A stretch of 16,285 bases of DNA from an uncultured Roseateles sp. (GTDB lineage: Bacteria > Pseudomonadota > Gammaproteobacteria > Burkholderiales > Burkholderiaceae). The notes under the pieces are model-generated. The model made no database searches. It was not told where the DNA came from and worked only from the letters and a program-made list of their open reading frames with translations. A program made the translations under genes and the position numbers. Positions 6,180-13,801 of this stretch are shown piece after piece. Numbering within the stretch: the stretch's first letter is position 1; every line of letters begins with the position of its first letter. Location: positions 1 to 16,285 of the forward strand of contig CAMLKW010000089.1 of assembly GCA_946480605.1 (NCBI GenBank). The letters run 5' to 3'.

Positions 6180-7694
6180 TCATGACAGCTTGAAGGTCGC
6201 GACCGCCTGCTGCAGCGTGACGGCCTGCTGCTCCAGGCTGCTGGCCGCTGCGGCGGCCTGCTCGACCAGCGCCGCGTTCTGCTGCGTCATCTGGTCCAGC
6301 TGCACGACGGACGCATTGACCTGGCCGATGCCCTCGCTCTGCTCGCTGGCGGCCGTCGTGATCTCGCCGATGATGTCCGACACGCGCTGCACGCTGGAGA
6401 CGATTTCCTCCATCGTGGAGCCGGCCGCCTGCACCAGGCGCGCGCCCGATTCGACCTTGTCGACGCTGGCGCCGATCAAGGACTTGATCTCGCGGGCGGC
6501 CTCGGCGCTGCGCTGCGCCAGGCTGCGCACCTCGCCGGCCACCACCGCAAAGCCCCGCCCCTGCTCACCGGCGCGCGCGGCCTCGACCGCGGCATTCAGC
6601 GCCAGGATGTTGGTCTGGAAGGCAATGCCGTCGATGACGCCGATGATGTCGCTGATCTTCTTGGAGCTGGCATTGATCTCGTCCATCGTCGAGACGACCT
6701 GCCCCACCACCTCGCCGCCGCGCTGCGCGACGGCCGCGGCCGAGCTGGCCAGCTGGTTGGCCTGGGCGGCCGCATCGGCGCTCTGGCGGACGGTCTCGGT
6801 CAGCACCTGCATGCTGCCGGAGGTCTGCTCCAGCGAACCGGCCTGGCGCTCGGTGCGCTCGGACAGGTCCTGGTTGCCGGCCGCGATCTCGCGCGACGCG
6901 ACGGTCATGGAATCGGTGCCCTGGCGCACGTTGGCGACGATGGCCGACAGGCCGAGCGACATGTCGCGCACGGCGGCCAGCAGGCTCTGGTCGGCGCCGG
7001 GTGCGACACGGATGTCCTGCGACAGGTCGCCGTCGGCCATGTGGCGCATCACGTCGCGGGCGTATTCGGGCTCGCCACCCAGCTGGCGCCACACGCCGCC
7101 GATGACGAGGAAGGACGCGCCGCCCAGCACGCCGACGACGACCAGACCGCTGATGACGATGGCCCACAGGCTGGACGACACGCCCCGATGGGCCTTCTCC
7201 AGCCCGGCGTCGAAGCCCTCGCTGGCCTGCTTGCGGGCGGCCTGCAGATCGGCCTCCAGCGCCTTCAGCGCCGCCTGCATCTTGGGAATGGCGCCGGCCT
7301 GGTCGCCCTGCTTGATGCCCAGGAACAGCTCGGCGGTCTCGACCGACGCGGCCAGATAGGCCTCGAAGCTCTTGCCCAGTCGGGCACCGGTCTCGGCCTT
7401 GCCGTCGATCTTCTGAATCGCAGCGACGAGCTTGCGCATGTTGCCCGCGCGCTCGCGGGCCTCGTCCAGGCGCTTCTTCTCGCCCTCGGCGACGGCGCTC
7501 TGGATGGTGGCACCCAGCGCCTCCAGTTGGGCCGAGAACTGCGTGGTCGCATCCAGGAACGGGAAGTCGACCTTGCCCACCGAGTCGATCGCATCCGACG
7601 TGCGCGAGGAGAACAGCAGCACCACGGCGATGCCGATGGCAAAGATGCCGGCGGCCAATGCAGGCAACAGCCAGATCCGGGTCTTCACATTCAT
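6180..7694 (-). CDS. Methyl-accepting chemotaxis protein
   Basis: This 504-residue transmembrane chemoreceptor signals to CheA/CheW to bias flagellar rotation. There is a membrane helix at about 8-28, a periplasmic sensor of about 148 residues (29-176) predicted mostly helical with no Cache or PAS signature that I recognise, and a second helix at about 177-200. A HAMP-like segment (201-253, containing [21 protein letters not shown]) follows. The signalling coiled coil has its hairpin tip near 355-407 ([23 protein letters not shown], then [22 protein letters not shown]). The C-terminus ends FKLS, without the NWETF-type pentapeptide that tethers CheR/CheB. The ATG at 7694 has a strong GAGGAGA ribosome site. 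It lies downstream of a porin and a PBP-like gene on the same strand, which suggests a related ligand. Confidence 0.94.
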   Translation of the reverse strand: MNVKTRIWLLPALAAGIFAIGIAVVLLFSSRTSDAIDSVGKVDFPFLDATTQFSAQLEALGATIQSAVAEGEKKRLDEARERAGNMRKLVAAIQKIDGKAETGARLGKSFEAYLAASVETAELFLGIKQGDQAGAIPKMQAALKALEADLQAARKQASEGFDAGLEKAHRGVSSSLWAIVISGLVVVGVLGGASFLVIGGVWRQLGGEPEYARDVMRHMADGDLSQDIRVAPGADQSLLAAVRDMSLGLSAIVANVRQGTDSMTVASREIAAGNQDLSERTERQAGSLEQTSGSMQVLTETVRQSADAAAQANQLASSAAAVAQRGGEVVGQVVSTMDEINASSKKISDIIGVIDGIAFQTNILALNAAVEAARAGEQGRGFAVVAGEVRSLAQRSAEAAREIKSLIGASVDKVESGARLVQAAGSTMEEIVSSVQRVSDIIGEITTAASEQSEGIGQVNASVVQLDQMTQQNAALVEQAAAAASSLEQQAVTLQQAVATFKLS

Positions 7695-7701
7695 GGTCTG
7701 T

Positions 7702-7708
7702 TCTCCTC
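7702..7708 (-). promoter_or_regulatory. Strong ribosome binding site of the MCP gene
   Basis: GAGGAGA lies 7 bases before the ATG at 7694 on the minus strand and settles that start. It sits between the MCP start and the T-run of the hairpin at 7718-7751, so ribosome loading and the hairpin are close enough to influence each other. Confidence 0.7.
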
Positions 7709-7717
7709 GGTTCTCTC

Positions 7718-7751
7718 AAAAGAACGGGCGCGCCGCAAACGCGACGCGCCC
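7718..7751 (-). terminator. Intrinsic terminator or attenuator between the PBP-like gene and the MCP gene
   Basis: The arms GGGCGCG (7726-7732) and CGCGCCC (7745-7751), with an inner CGC/GCG pairing and a GTTT loop, are followed in the minus direction by GTTCTTTT. It begins 22 bases after the PBP-like stop, and its T-run ends 24 bases before the MCP start. It would reduce transcription into the MCP gene, or end the porin/PBP message. Confidence 0.65.
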
Positions 7752-7772
7752 ATCATCGGGCGGCGTTGGGTT

Positions 7773-8195
7773 TCAGTCGACGGTCAGGACGGCCTTGACG
7801 CTGCCATCCAGGGACGATTTCTCGATGTAGCCGATCGCGTCCGGGTTGCCGGCGACGAACTTCTTCACCTCGGCCGAACTGCCCAGCTCCTTGGGCGGCG
7901 TGCCCTTGCCGGAGAACACCAGGCGCGACCACGCGGCCTTGACCTGGGCCGACTGCTTGCCGGTGACCTTGCTGTAGAACTGGTCGCGGACGGCGGCCGA
8001 TTCGGCCTGGTCCACCGGCGCGGCGGTGGCGCCACTGGGCAGCGTGGTGGTCTTGCCGAGAAAGATGCCGGAGACCTGGTCGGCCGTCATGCTGGCCAGC
8101 GCGCTCTTGGGGTTGACGATCACGACGACCTGGGCCTGGGCGGCGAAGCCTGCGCTCAGCAGGGTGGCGGCGATGGCGATGTTGCGAATGCTCAT
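7773..8195 (-). CDS. Small secreted phosphate-binding-like (PstS-type) protein
   Basis: This 140-residue protein has a clear Sec signal peptide (1-22, cleavage after AQA). The mature 118 residues resemble one part of a type II periplasmic binding protein of the PstS/PBP-like family: MTADQVSGIFLGK (36-48), PSGATAAPVDQAESAAVRDQFY (53-74), LVFSGKGTPPKELG (92-105) and VAGNPDAIGYIE (114-125). Full-length PstS is about 320 residues, so this is a half-size form. It is not broken, since it has normal start, stop and signal. Relatives are usually labelled phosphate ABC transporter substrate-binding protein, but no PstCAB genes are present. The ATG at 8195 has a CAGGAG site nine bases upstream. It lies 17 bases after the porin gene, so the two form one transcription unit. 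Phosphate as ligand is inference. Confidence 0.8.
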   Translation of the reverse strand: MSIRNIAIAATLLSAGFAAQAQVVVIVNPKSALASMTADQVSGIFLGKTTTLPSGATAAPVDQAESAAVRDQFYSKVTGKQSAQVKAAWSRLVFSGKGTPPKELGSSAEVKKFVAGNPDAIGYIEKSSLDGSVKAVLTVD

Positions 8196-8212
8196 TTGCT
8201 GCGTCTCCTGGC

Positions 8213-9421
8213 TCAGAACACCGTGTCGACAGCGATGCTGAAGACGTTGACGGTGCGGCTCGCAAAGCCCGGCTGGACCTGGACGAAGAAGGCGTCACCC
8301 GTGGGGCGCAGTCGCTCCACCTGGGCCTTCAGCGCAAAGCTGCGCGCAAAGTCCCAGCGCGTGCCGATGGCCACCGTCTTCTGGGCAAGGTGCTGGCTGG
8401 CCAGCGTGCCGTCCACGATGGCCTTCAGCTGGGCCAGCTGCGGCGTGGCGTTCGGGATGGTGTTGGTGACGTTCTTGTCGACCGTCTTGACCTGCGACAC
8501 GGTGGCATAGGGCGTCCAGCTGCCGAAGCGGCGACCCACGGTCAGGTACCAGCCATCGGTGTCGGGAATGTAGGTGTCCGTGCGGCGCTGCGTGTATTCG
8601 GCATTGACCAGCCACTGGCCCTCGTCCCAGGTCAGGCCCACGCCGGTGAAGCTGGCCTTCTTCTCGGTGGCGCCCAGCTCGTTGCCGACGCTGGCGAACG
8701 GCGTCGCGCGCAGCGTGGCGACCAGCGTCGCCAGCGAGGCCGACTTGACCGTCAGCTTGCCGCTGGCGTGGCCGAAGCGCAGCGTCAGGCCGGAGTCGGT
8801 CTCCAACGTGGCGTTCACGCCGTACAGCTTCTTCAGATCCACGTCCGTGCGCTCCACGGTGTCGCTGGACTGGCCGCCGAAGCCCTGCACCGTCAGCGTG
8901 CCCAGGCCCAGGTTGGCCTGGTAGCTGACGTCAGCGCCGTCGAAATGGCTGACCGGCACCTGGCCGTAGACATCCGGTGCCGGACGCAGCGTCGTGTTGG
9001 CGAAGCCGACGGCACGGAAGTCCGAGATGGCGAAGAAGGGTGCGCCCATGCGGCCCAGACGCACCGACACCGACGGTGCCAGTTGCGCCTTCACGAAGGC
9101 CCACTCGACGCCGGGCATGAAGTCGCCGTCGCCATTGCTCTTGCTCAGCAACTGCACGGTGCCCGAGAACATGTGGTTGAACTTGGCGCCGAACTGCACG
9201 CCCAGCTTGCTGTCCACCTCGGCCGAGCCGTCCTTGTCCGCACCGCGAACCTGGCCCGTGATGGCGTACTGCGCCAGGTCGGTGTTGGTCTTGACCAACC
9301 CCAGCGTTGCGAAGCCGGAGACGGTGAAACTGCTGGTTTCATCGGCGGCATGGGCTGCACCGGCGCTCAGCAGGCAGGCGATCAGCGCAGGCAGCACGCG
9401 CTGGCGGGGGGACAACTTCAT
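8213..9421 (-). CDS. Outer-membrane porin-like beta-barrel protein
   Basis: This 402-residue protein has a signal peptide (1-25, ending AGAAHA). It is followed by FTVSGFATLGLVKTN, alternating polar/hydrophobic strands throughout, and a C-terminal strand NVFSIAVDTVF ending in Phe, the signal for assembly by the Bam complex. Segments such as VQFGAKFNHMFSGTVQLLSK, VRLGRMGAPFFAISDF and YLTVGRRFGSWTPYATVSQV are typical of porin-superfamily barrels. Substrate specificity cannot be read from the sequence. The signal peptide contains LIAC, a lipobox-like string, but the later AHA cleavage site fits better. The ATG at 9421 has an AGGAG ribosome site with 7-base spacing; an upstream in-frame extension to 9550 has no such site. 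It is the first gene of the porin, PBP-like, MCP unit. Confidence 0.85.
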   Translation of the reverse strand: MKLSPRQRVLPALIACLLSAGAAHAADETSSFTVSGFATLGLVKTNTDLAQYAITGQVRGADKDGSAEVDSKLGVQFGAKFNHMFSGTVQLLSKSNGDGDFMPGVEWAFVKAQLAPSVSVRLGRMGAPFFAISDFRAVGFANTTLRPAPDVYGQVPVSHFDGADVSYQANLGLGTLTVQGFGGQSSDTVERTDVDLKKLYGVNATLETDSGLTLRFGHASGKLTVKSASLATLVATLRATPFASVGNELGATEKKASFTGVGLTWDEGQWLVNAEYTQRRTDTYIPDTDGWYLTVGRRFGSWTPYATVSQVKTVDKNVTNTIPNATPQLAQLKAIVDGTLASQHLAQKTVAIGTRWDFARSFALKAQVERLRPTGDAFFVQVQPGFASRTVNVFSIAVDTVF

Positions 9422-9450
9422 GGAGGTCTCCTGGGAATAAGTCATAAATG

Positions 9451-9466
9451 GCCGCACCTTTGCGGC
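9451..9466. promoter_or_regulatory. Inverted repeat in the porin promoter region
   Basis: GCCGCA-CCTT-TGCGGC is a perfect 6-base dyad centred about 37 bases upstream of the porin ATG. On the minus strand it falls between a weak -35-like TTGCCG and a -10-like TATGAC. It could be an operator for a dimeric regulator or a short 5' hairpin in the message. Confidence 0.4.
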
Positions 9467-9577
9467 AACAACGAAAATCTTAGGGCCAGGTCTTGAGGAA
9501 ATGCGGGTTACCACCAAGACGAACGCGCACTCATTCACGGTCGAACCCAATTGCCATGCGGCCGATCAAGCTCTCCC

Positions 9578-9583
9578 TACAAT
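9578..9583 (+). promoter_or_regulatory. Possible -10 element for gpmA
   Basis: TACAAT (one change from TATAAT) lies 32 bases before the gpmA ATG. TTGCCA upstream would be a fair -35, but the spacing is 21 bases, longer than usual. The call rests on the -10 and its position. Confidence 0.4.
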
Positions 9584-9614
9584 TTCCGATTCGTTTTCGC
9601 AACACAGAAGGCCC

Positions 9615-10358
9615 ATGTACAAGCTCGTCCTCATCCGCCACGGCGAATCGACCTGGAATCTGGAAAACCGCTTCACCGGCTGGACCGATGTGGACCTGAC
9701 GCCCACCGGCGTGGAACAGGCCAAGCAGGCGGGTCGCCTGCTCAAGGAAGCCGGCTACGACTTCGACATCGCCTACACCTCGGTGCTCAAGCGCGCCGTG
9801 TGGACGCTGTGGCACTGCCTGGACCAGATGGACCGCACCTGGCTGCCGGTGCGCCACGCCTGGCGCCTGAATGAGCGCCACTACGGCGCGCTGCAGGGCC
9901 TGAACAAGGCCGACATGGCCAAGCAGTACGGTGACGAGCAGGTGCTGATCTGGCGCCGCAGCTACGACACGCCGCCGCCGGCGCTGGAAGCGACCGACCC
10001 GCGCAGCGAGCGCGCCGACCGCCGCTACGCCGGCCTGGCCGAAGGCGACGTGCCGCTGACCGAATGCCTGAAGGACACGGTTGCCCGCGTGCTGCCGTTC
10101 TGGAACGACACCGTGGCGCCCACCATCAAGTCGGGCCAGCGCGTCGTCATCGCCGCGCACGGCAACAGCATCCGCGCGCTGGTGAAGTACCTGGACAACA
10201 TCGCCGACGACGCCATCGTGGGCGTCAACATCCCCAACGGCATCCCGCTGGTCTACGAGCTGGACGAGAACCTCAAGCCCATCAAGAGCTACTACCTGGG
10301 CGACGCGGAAGCCGCCGCCAAGGCCGCGGCCGCCGTGGCCAATCAGGGCAAGGCCTGA
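9615..10358 (+). CDS. gpmA: 2,3-bisphosphoglycerate-dependent phosphoglycerate mutase
   Basis: This 247-residue cytoplasmic enzyme interconverts 3- and 2-phosphoglycerate in glycolysis and gluconeogenesis. It has the histidine-phosphatase signature LIRHGEST with the phosphorylated H9 (R8 next to it). GWTDVDL is at 22-28, catalytic E87 lies in [14 protein letters not shown], the second histidine H182 lies in [15 protein letters not shown], and the nucleotide-like tail [16 protein letters not shown] is present. The length matches E. coli GpmA (250). The ATG at 9615 has AGAAGG close upstream. An ORF extension to 9501 is not supported by the family. The last 16 bases overlap the 3' end of the convergent GT9 gene. 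The Ala-rich C-terminus (230-241) is variable in the family. Confidence 0.97.
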   Translation: MYKLVLIRHGESTWNLENRFTGWTDVDLTPTGVEQAKQAGRLLKEAGYDFDIAYTSVLKRAVWTLWHCLDQMDRTWLPVRHAWRLNERHYGALQGLNKADMAKQYGDEQVLIWRRSYDTPPPALEATDPRSERADRRYAGLAEGDVPLTECLKDTVARVLPFWNDTVAPTIKSGQRVVIAAHGNSIRALVKYLDNIADDAIVGVNIPNGIPLVYELDENLKPIKSYYLGDAEAAAKAAAAVANQGKA

Positions 10359-11305
10359 TCCACTGCTGAAACGACCTCGTCGACGCCGACCCACTCGGGC
10401 CAGCGTCGCAGCACCGTCACCGTCGAACCCCAGGGCGCCCAGCGCCCGGGGTCCGTCGGCCCCAGCACGCTGAGCAGCCGCGCGCCCACACCGGCTGCCA
10501 TGTGGGCCGGCCCGGTGTCGTTGGCCACCACCACGCCGGCCAGCTGCAGCAGCGCGTTGTAGGTGCCCAGCGCCACGCCATCCAGGCGCAGCGCGTCCGG
10601 GTAGAGCTGCTTCGCACCCTCCACCTCCGCCGGCCCCGGCACGATGACGACGGTGCGGCCATCCGCCTTCAGGCGCCGCACGAAGTCCGGGAAGACCGGC
10701 CAGCTGCGGTCCAGGAACTCCACACGGCCGTTGGCAAACGGGCAGATCAGCACGAAGCGCCCCGGCTCCACGCCCAGCGGCGCCAGCAGTGCCCGCGCCG
10801 CGTCGCGCTGGGCCTCGCTGACCTTCATGCGGATGTCGGCCGGCGGCTCGGCCTGCACGCCCAGGAAGTCGCAGGCCAGCTCCCAGTACTCCTGCAGCGT
10901 GTGCCGCCCCTCGCGGCGCGGATGGCCGCGCCTGAGCATCCAGGTGCGGCCGTCGCCGGCATGGCCCTCGGCCCTCAGGCCGGCCAGCCGCGCATCCAGC
11001 GCCGCCGAGAAGGCATAGGGCAGCAGCAGCGTGTTGGAGCGTCGGTCGAAGCCCGGGTCCTCGGCGCGCAGCCGCTGCCGCAGCGCGCGCAGCTGGGCAA
11101 TGCGCCCGCGCAGCTCGCCGGGCCGCACATGCACCGCCCAGCCCTCGGCCTCCAGCAGCCCGCGCGCCCAGCCCTTGCCCACCAGCTCCAGCCGGTAGCC
11201 GTGCTGCTCCAGCAGGCGCAGTGCGGGAATGCTCAACACCGTGTCGCCAACGAAATTTCGCAGGCGCACGATGAGCGGTTTGGCGGTGGGGCGGGCTTCT
11301 ATCAT
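10343..11305 (-). CDS. Glycosyltransferase family 9 (heptosyltransferase-like) protein
   Basis: This 320-residue GT-B fold protein is of the ADP-heptose:LPS heptosyltransferase class. Visible are the N-terminal acceptor-side motif [20 protein letters not shown] (13-32), the mid-protein ICPFANG (187-193), and the C-terminal nucleotide-sugar motif [33 protein letters not shown] (261-293). Members add sugars to lipopolysaccharide core or other surface glycans at the inner face of the inner membrane; sugar and acceptor are not readable here. The start MIEARP at 11305 is preferred because family similarity begins there; the open frame continues upstream to 11485 across the divergent gene without support. 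It is divergent (52 bases) from the DUF4254 gene, an association often seen for these two families, and its 3' end overlaps gpmA by 16 bases. Confidence 0.88.
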   Translation of the reverse strand: MIEARPTAKPLIVRLRNFVGDTVLSIPALRLLEQHGYRLELVGKGWARGLLEAEGWAVHVRPGELRGRIAQLRALRQRLRAEDPGFDRRSNTLLLPYAFSAALDARLAGLRAEGHAGDGRTWMLRRGHPRREGRHTLQEYWELACDFLGVQAEPPADIRMKVSEAQRDAARALLAPLGVEPGRFVLICPFANGRVEFLDRSWPVFPDFVRRLKADGRTVVIVPGPAEVEGAKQLYPDALRLDGVALGTYNALLQLAGVVVANDTGPAHMAAGVGARLLSVLGPTDPGRWAPWGSTVTVLRRWPEWVGVDEVVSAVDQALP

Positions 11306-11357
11306 CGGCGGCTCATGCACAGTGGCGCGGGATTCTGCCCGTGCGAGAAGACACCCC

Positions 11358-11987
11358 ATGCCCGAGATCACCCTGCCCTCCTCCGCCGAAGTCATCGCCG
11401 CCCACGACGCAGCGCTGGCCTCGGCCCCCATGGCCATCGACGCCAACGACGTGCGCGGCTGGGTCGCCGTCAACCACTTCCACAACCGCAGCCTGTGGGC
11501 TCAGGAAGACCTGGCCCGCCGCACGCAGGCGCCCGACGCCGAGATCGTCGCCAACAAGCGCGCCATCGACCGCCACAACCAGGCTCGCAACGACGCCATC
11601 GAGCGCATCGACGAGTTCATGCTCAGCGCGCTGGGCCTGGTCGATCCCGCCACCATCGCCAGCGCCCTGCCCGTCTCCACCGTGGCGCCGGGCGCGCGGC
11701 TGAACAGCGAGACGGCCGGCTCCATGCTGGACCGCATCTCCATCCTGGGCCTGAAGATCGCCGCGATGCGCGAACAGACGCTGCGCGCCGATGTGGACGA
11801 CGCCCACCGCCAGGCCTGCGGCGAGCGGCTGCTGCGCCTCGTCCAGCAGCGCGCGGACCTGGGGCAGTGCTTTGACGAGCTGCTGGCCGACGCAGGCGCC
11901 GGCCGGGCCTACTTCAAGGTCTACCGCCAGTTCAAGATGTACAACGACCCGCGGCTGAACCCGGCGCTGGTGGCCGAATCCAAGTGA
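11358..11987 (+). CDS. DUF4254 family protein of unknown function
   Basis: This 209-residue, mainly helical, cytoplasmic protein has no signal peptide or membrane segment. It matches the DUF4254 family by conserved blocks. These are NHFHNRSLWAQEDLARR (39-55), ANKRAIDRHNQARNDAIERID (65-85), LNSETAGSMLDRISILGLKI (115-134) with MREQ following, and the tail YRQFKMYNDPRLNP (189-202). The many conserved His, Asn, Arg and Asp residues look like a binding or catalytic site, but no activity is established to my knowledge. The ATG at 11358 has GAGAAG seven bases upstream. It is divergent from the GT9 gene and is joined to the next gene by a GTGA overlap. A role in surface glycan synthesis is inference from neighbours only. 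Confidence 0.85.
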   Translation: MPEITLPSSAEVIAAHDAALASAPMAIDANDVRGWVAVNHFHNRSLWAQEDLARRTQAPDAEIVANKRAIDRHNQARNDAIERIDEFMLSALGLVDPATIASALPVSTVAPGARLNSETAGSMLDRISILGLKIAAMREQTLRADVDDAHRQACGERLLRLVQQRADLGQCFDELLADAGAGRAYFKVYRQFKMYNDPRLNPALVAESK

Positions 11988-12733
11988 TCCCGCCCCGCTT
12001 CGCAGCGAACCTGGACTGGCTCTACGCGGAGCACGCCTACCTCGACCGCCCGGGCGCCGCGCGGGCCGACGGCTTCGCAGCGGTCGAGCTGCAGCAGCCC
12101 CAGCTGCACGATGTCGATCTGCTGGCTGCGCGACTGAGCGGGCTGCGCGTCGTGCTCATCAACGCGCCGGCGGGCGACTGGGCGGCGGGTGAGCGCGGCT
12201 ACGCGGCGCTGCCGGGCAAGGCGTCACACTTCCGCGACGCGACGCTGCGCGGGCTGGACCTGGCCACAAGGCTAGGGGCGGCGCGCATGCACCTTCTGTC
12301 CGGCCTGGCCGACGACACGACCGAGACGCGTGCCACCTGGCTGGACAACCTCGGTTGGGCCGCCCGGCAGTCGGCCCTGCCGCTGGTCGTCGAGCCCATC
12401 AACCGCCGCGACATGCCAGGCTACTTCCTGCATCGCCAGGCACAGGCGCTGGACCTGCTGGCCACGCTCAACGTGCCGCACGTGCAGCTGCAGCTGGACC
12501 TCTACCACTGTCGTGTCGCCGAGGGCGAGTCGCTCACGCATCTGACCCGCGCGCTGGATCAGGGCGTGCTCGGCCATGTGCAGGTCGCCGGCGAGGCCGG
12601 CCGCCACGAGCCAGAAGCCGGCGAGTACGCCGCCGAACTCGCGCTCCTCGCCGAGCGCGGCTGGCACGGCGCCGTGGGTCTGGAATACCGGCCGCGCGCC
12701 GGTACCTCGGTCGGGTTGGGCTGGCTGCGCTAG
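11984..12733 (+). CDS. Hydroxypyruvate isomerase-like sugar isomerase (TIM-barrel)
   Basis: This 249-residue protein belongs to the xylose-isomerase-like TIM-barrel superfamily and is closest to Hyi, which interconverts hydroxypyruvate and tartronate semialdehyde. It shares NAPAGDWAAGERG (60-72), VEPINRRDMPGYFLH (136-150), LQLDLYH (169-175), GHVQVAGEAGRHEPEAGE (197-214) and GLEYRP (232-237) with that family. Likely metal ligands are E137, D172, H198 or the adjacent Q200, and E233. The start is a GTG whose last two bases form part of the TGA stop of the DUF4254 gene (GTGA overlap), which points to translational coupling. No glyoxylate carboligase or tartronate semialdehyde reductase gene is nearby, so the physiological substrate is open. 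Confidence 0.85.
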   Translation: MIPPRFAANLDWLYAEHAYLDRPGAARADGFAAVELQQPQLHDVDLLAARLSGLRVVLINAPAGDWAAGERGYAALPGKASHFRDATLRGLDLATRLGAARMHLLSGLADDTTETRATWLDNLGWAARQSALPLVVEPINRRDMPGYFLHRQAQALDLLATLNVPHVQLQLDLYHCRVAEGESLTHLTRALDQGVLGHVQVAGEAGRHEPEAGEYAAELALLAERGWHGAVGLEYRPRAGTSVGLGWLR

Positions 12734-12761
12734 GGTTGCTGCAGCTGGCCATACGCCATGC

Positions 12762-12806
12762 TCAAACAAAAGGTCTGGGCCCGGTGTACGACCGAGCCCA
12801 GACCTT
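12762..12806 (-). terminator. Intrinsic terminator after the PEP-CTERM gene
   Basis: Perfect 11-base arms AAGGTCTGGGC (12770-12780) and GCCCAGACCTT (12796-12806), with a further CGGT/ACCG pairing inside, form a long hairpin. In the minus direction it runs into CCTTTTGTTTGAG. It is the strongest terminator in the window and lies 66 bases past the PEP-CTERM stop. The plus direction lacks a T-run, so it is a weaker candidate end for the isomerase message, which stops 36 bases away on the other side. Confidence 0.88.
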
Positions 12807-12871
12807 GCGTCGTGACCGTGAACCGCCAGCTTCGGGCAGTCAGGTCAAGGCAGATTTCCAGAGAACGCTGT

Positions 12872-13759
12872 TCAGCGCGTGCGACGCCTGACGCCGGCCA
12901 GGCCTGCCACAGCCAAGCCGACCAGTGCGAGGCTGCCGGGTTCGGGCAGCCGTCCCACGTCGGCCGACACGAAGTCGACCATCTCGCCGCCATTGAGCAG
13001 GTTGCTCTGCACCCAGTCGACGTAGACCAGGCCATTGCGAGAGGACGAGCCGATGTTGAAGTTCATGCGCACGACGTCATAGTTGTTCGCGTCGTCGAAC
13101 AGAAAACCCCAGGTGCCGTCCAGCGCCCAATCCGCCAGGGTCTTCTTAGGGCCGCCACCGCCGGGTGCACCCGATCCATAGAGCGAGAAGTCGCCCAGCG
13201 TGGAGGAAACGGTCTCGGTCAACCAGGTGTTCGGATTGGCAGGGTTGATGTCGGGATCGGCGTGCGCGAAGGTGAAGTAGCAAGCCTGGTTGCCCGTCGC
13301 ACCGCAATTCGACAACCCGTTGGTGACGGCGATGCCGAAGGAGACGGTGCGCAGCGTGGAGTTCGGGTCCGAATAGGACCGATAGCTGGCCGTGAACAGC
13401 CGGTCCAGCAGCGCTGACGCGGAGGCCATGCCGCCGGCGTCCAGCAAGCCGATGTCGGACTTGCCCGAGTTGGTGCTCGTGCCGTCCAGACGCACGGCGC
13501 CATTGCCATTCAGCGTGCCGGTGGGTGTGGCATCGGGGTTGGCGCCCGCGGCATCGGGCACGACCTGGCCCTCACCCACGAACTTGATCTGCGCATTGAT
13601 CTGCGTCGGATTCGCCGGCGCACCGGTGATGTTCCGGGTGTCGCCTGAAGCCCAGCCGCCGACCCCGAGTCCATTCACCAGCGTCGGGGCAGCTTGGGCC
13701 GCGCCGGCGCAAGCCAACAAGACTGCAGTGAGCGATACGTTCGCGATGGAAGCTCTCAT
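12872..13759 (-). CDS. PEP-CTERM sorting domain-containing surface protein
   Basis: This 295-residue secreted protein has a Sec signal peptide (1-24, ending AAQAAP). The body is rich in Gly, Asn, Ser and Thr, with no domain that I recognise. The C-terminal sorting signal is LPEPGSLALVGLAVAGLAG followed by VRRRTR: PEP at 272-274, a hydrophobic helix at about 276-290 and an arginine cluster. This tripartite tail is recognised by an exosortase (XrtA/EpsH type), which cleaves and exports the protein to the cell surface or matrix. There are two cysteines in the mature part (C152, C160), possibly a disulfide. The ATG at 13759 has a GGAG ribosome site with 8-base spacing. It is a single-gene unit with its own terminator and a long upstream region. 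The function of the body is unknown. Confidence 0.9.
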   Translation of the reverse strand: MRASIANVSLTAVLLACAGAAQAAPTLVNGLGVGGWASGDTRNITGAPANPTQINAQIKFVGEGQVVPDAAGANPDATPTGTLNGNGAVRLDGTSTNSGKSDIGLLDAGGMASASALLDRLFTASYRSYSDPNSTLRTVSFGIAVTNGLSNCGATGNQACYFTFAHADPDINPANPNTWLTETVSSTLGDFSLYGSGAPGGGGPKKTLADWALDGTWGFLFDDANNYDVVRMNFNIGSSSRNGLVYVDWVQSNLLNGGEMVDFVSADVGRLPEPGSLALVGLAVAGLAGVRRRTR

Positions 13760-13801
13760 TCACGGTCTCCAAAATTGTTGTGTTGGGCATTCGCCCCATG
13801 C

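Larger units (their letters stand above)
9422..9614. other. Divergent intergenic region between the porin and gpmA genes
   Basis: This 193-base spacer must hold promoters for both directions. It contains the porin ribosome site and the 9451-9466 dyad on the left, and a TACAAT -10-like element (9578-9583) for gpmA on the right. The middle (about 9480-9560) shows no conserved feature that I recognise. It is less GC-rich than the genes around it. Confidence 0.6.

Noticed and set aside
7041..8510. Long plus-strand open frame opposite MCP, PBP-like and porin genes
   Set aside because: It crosses three well-supported minus-strand genes and has no recognisable domain.
9369..9386. Lipobox-like LIAC in the porin signal peptide
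   Set aside because: The hydrophobic core before it is short and a normal AHA signal-peptidase I site follows; the barrel-type C-terminus also argues against a lipoprotein.
9441..9449. GTCATAAAT, resembling half of a Pho box near the porin start
   Set aside because: Only one half matches, the second half-site has no match, and it points away from the porin gene. It does not support PhoB control by itself.
12770..12806. The large hairpin as terminator for the plus-strand isomerase gene
   Set aside because: No T-run follows in the plus direction; the T-run is on the minus side, so it serves the PEP-CTERM gene. A weak effect on the plus strand cannot be excluded.
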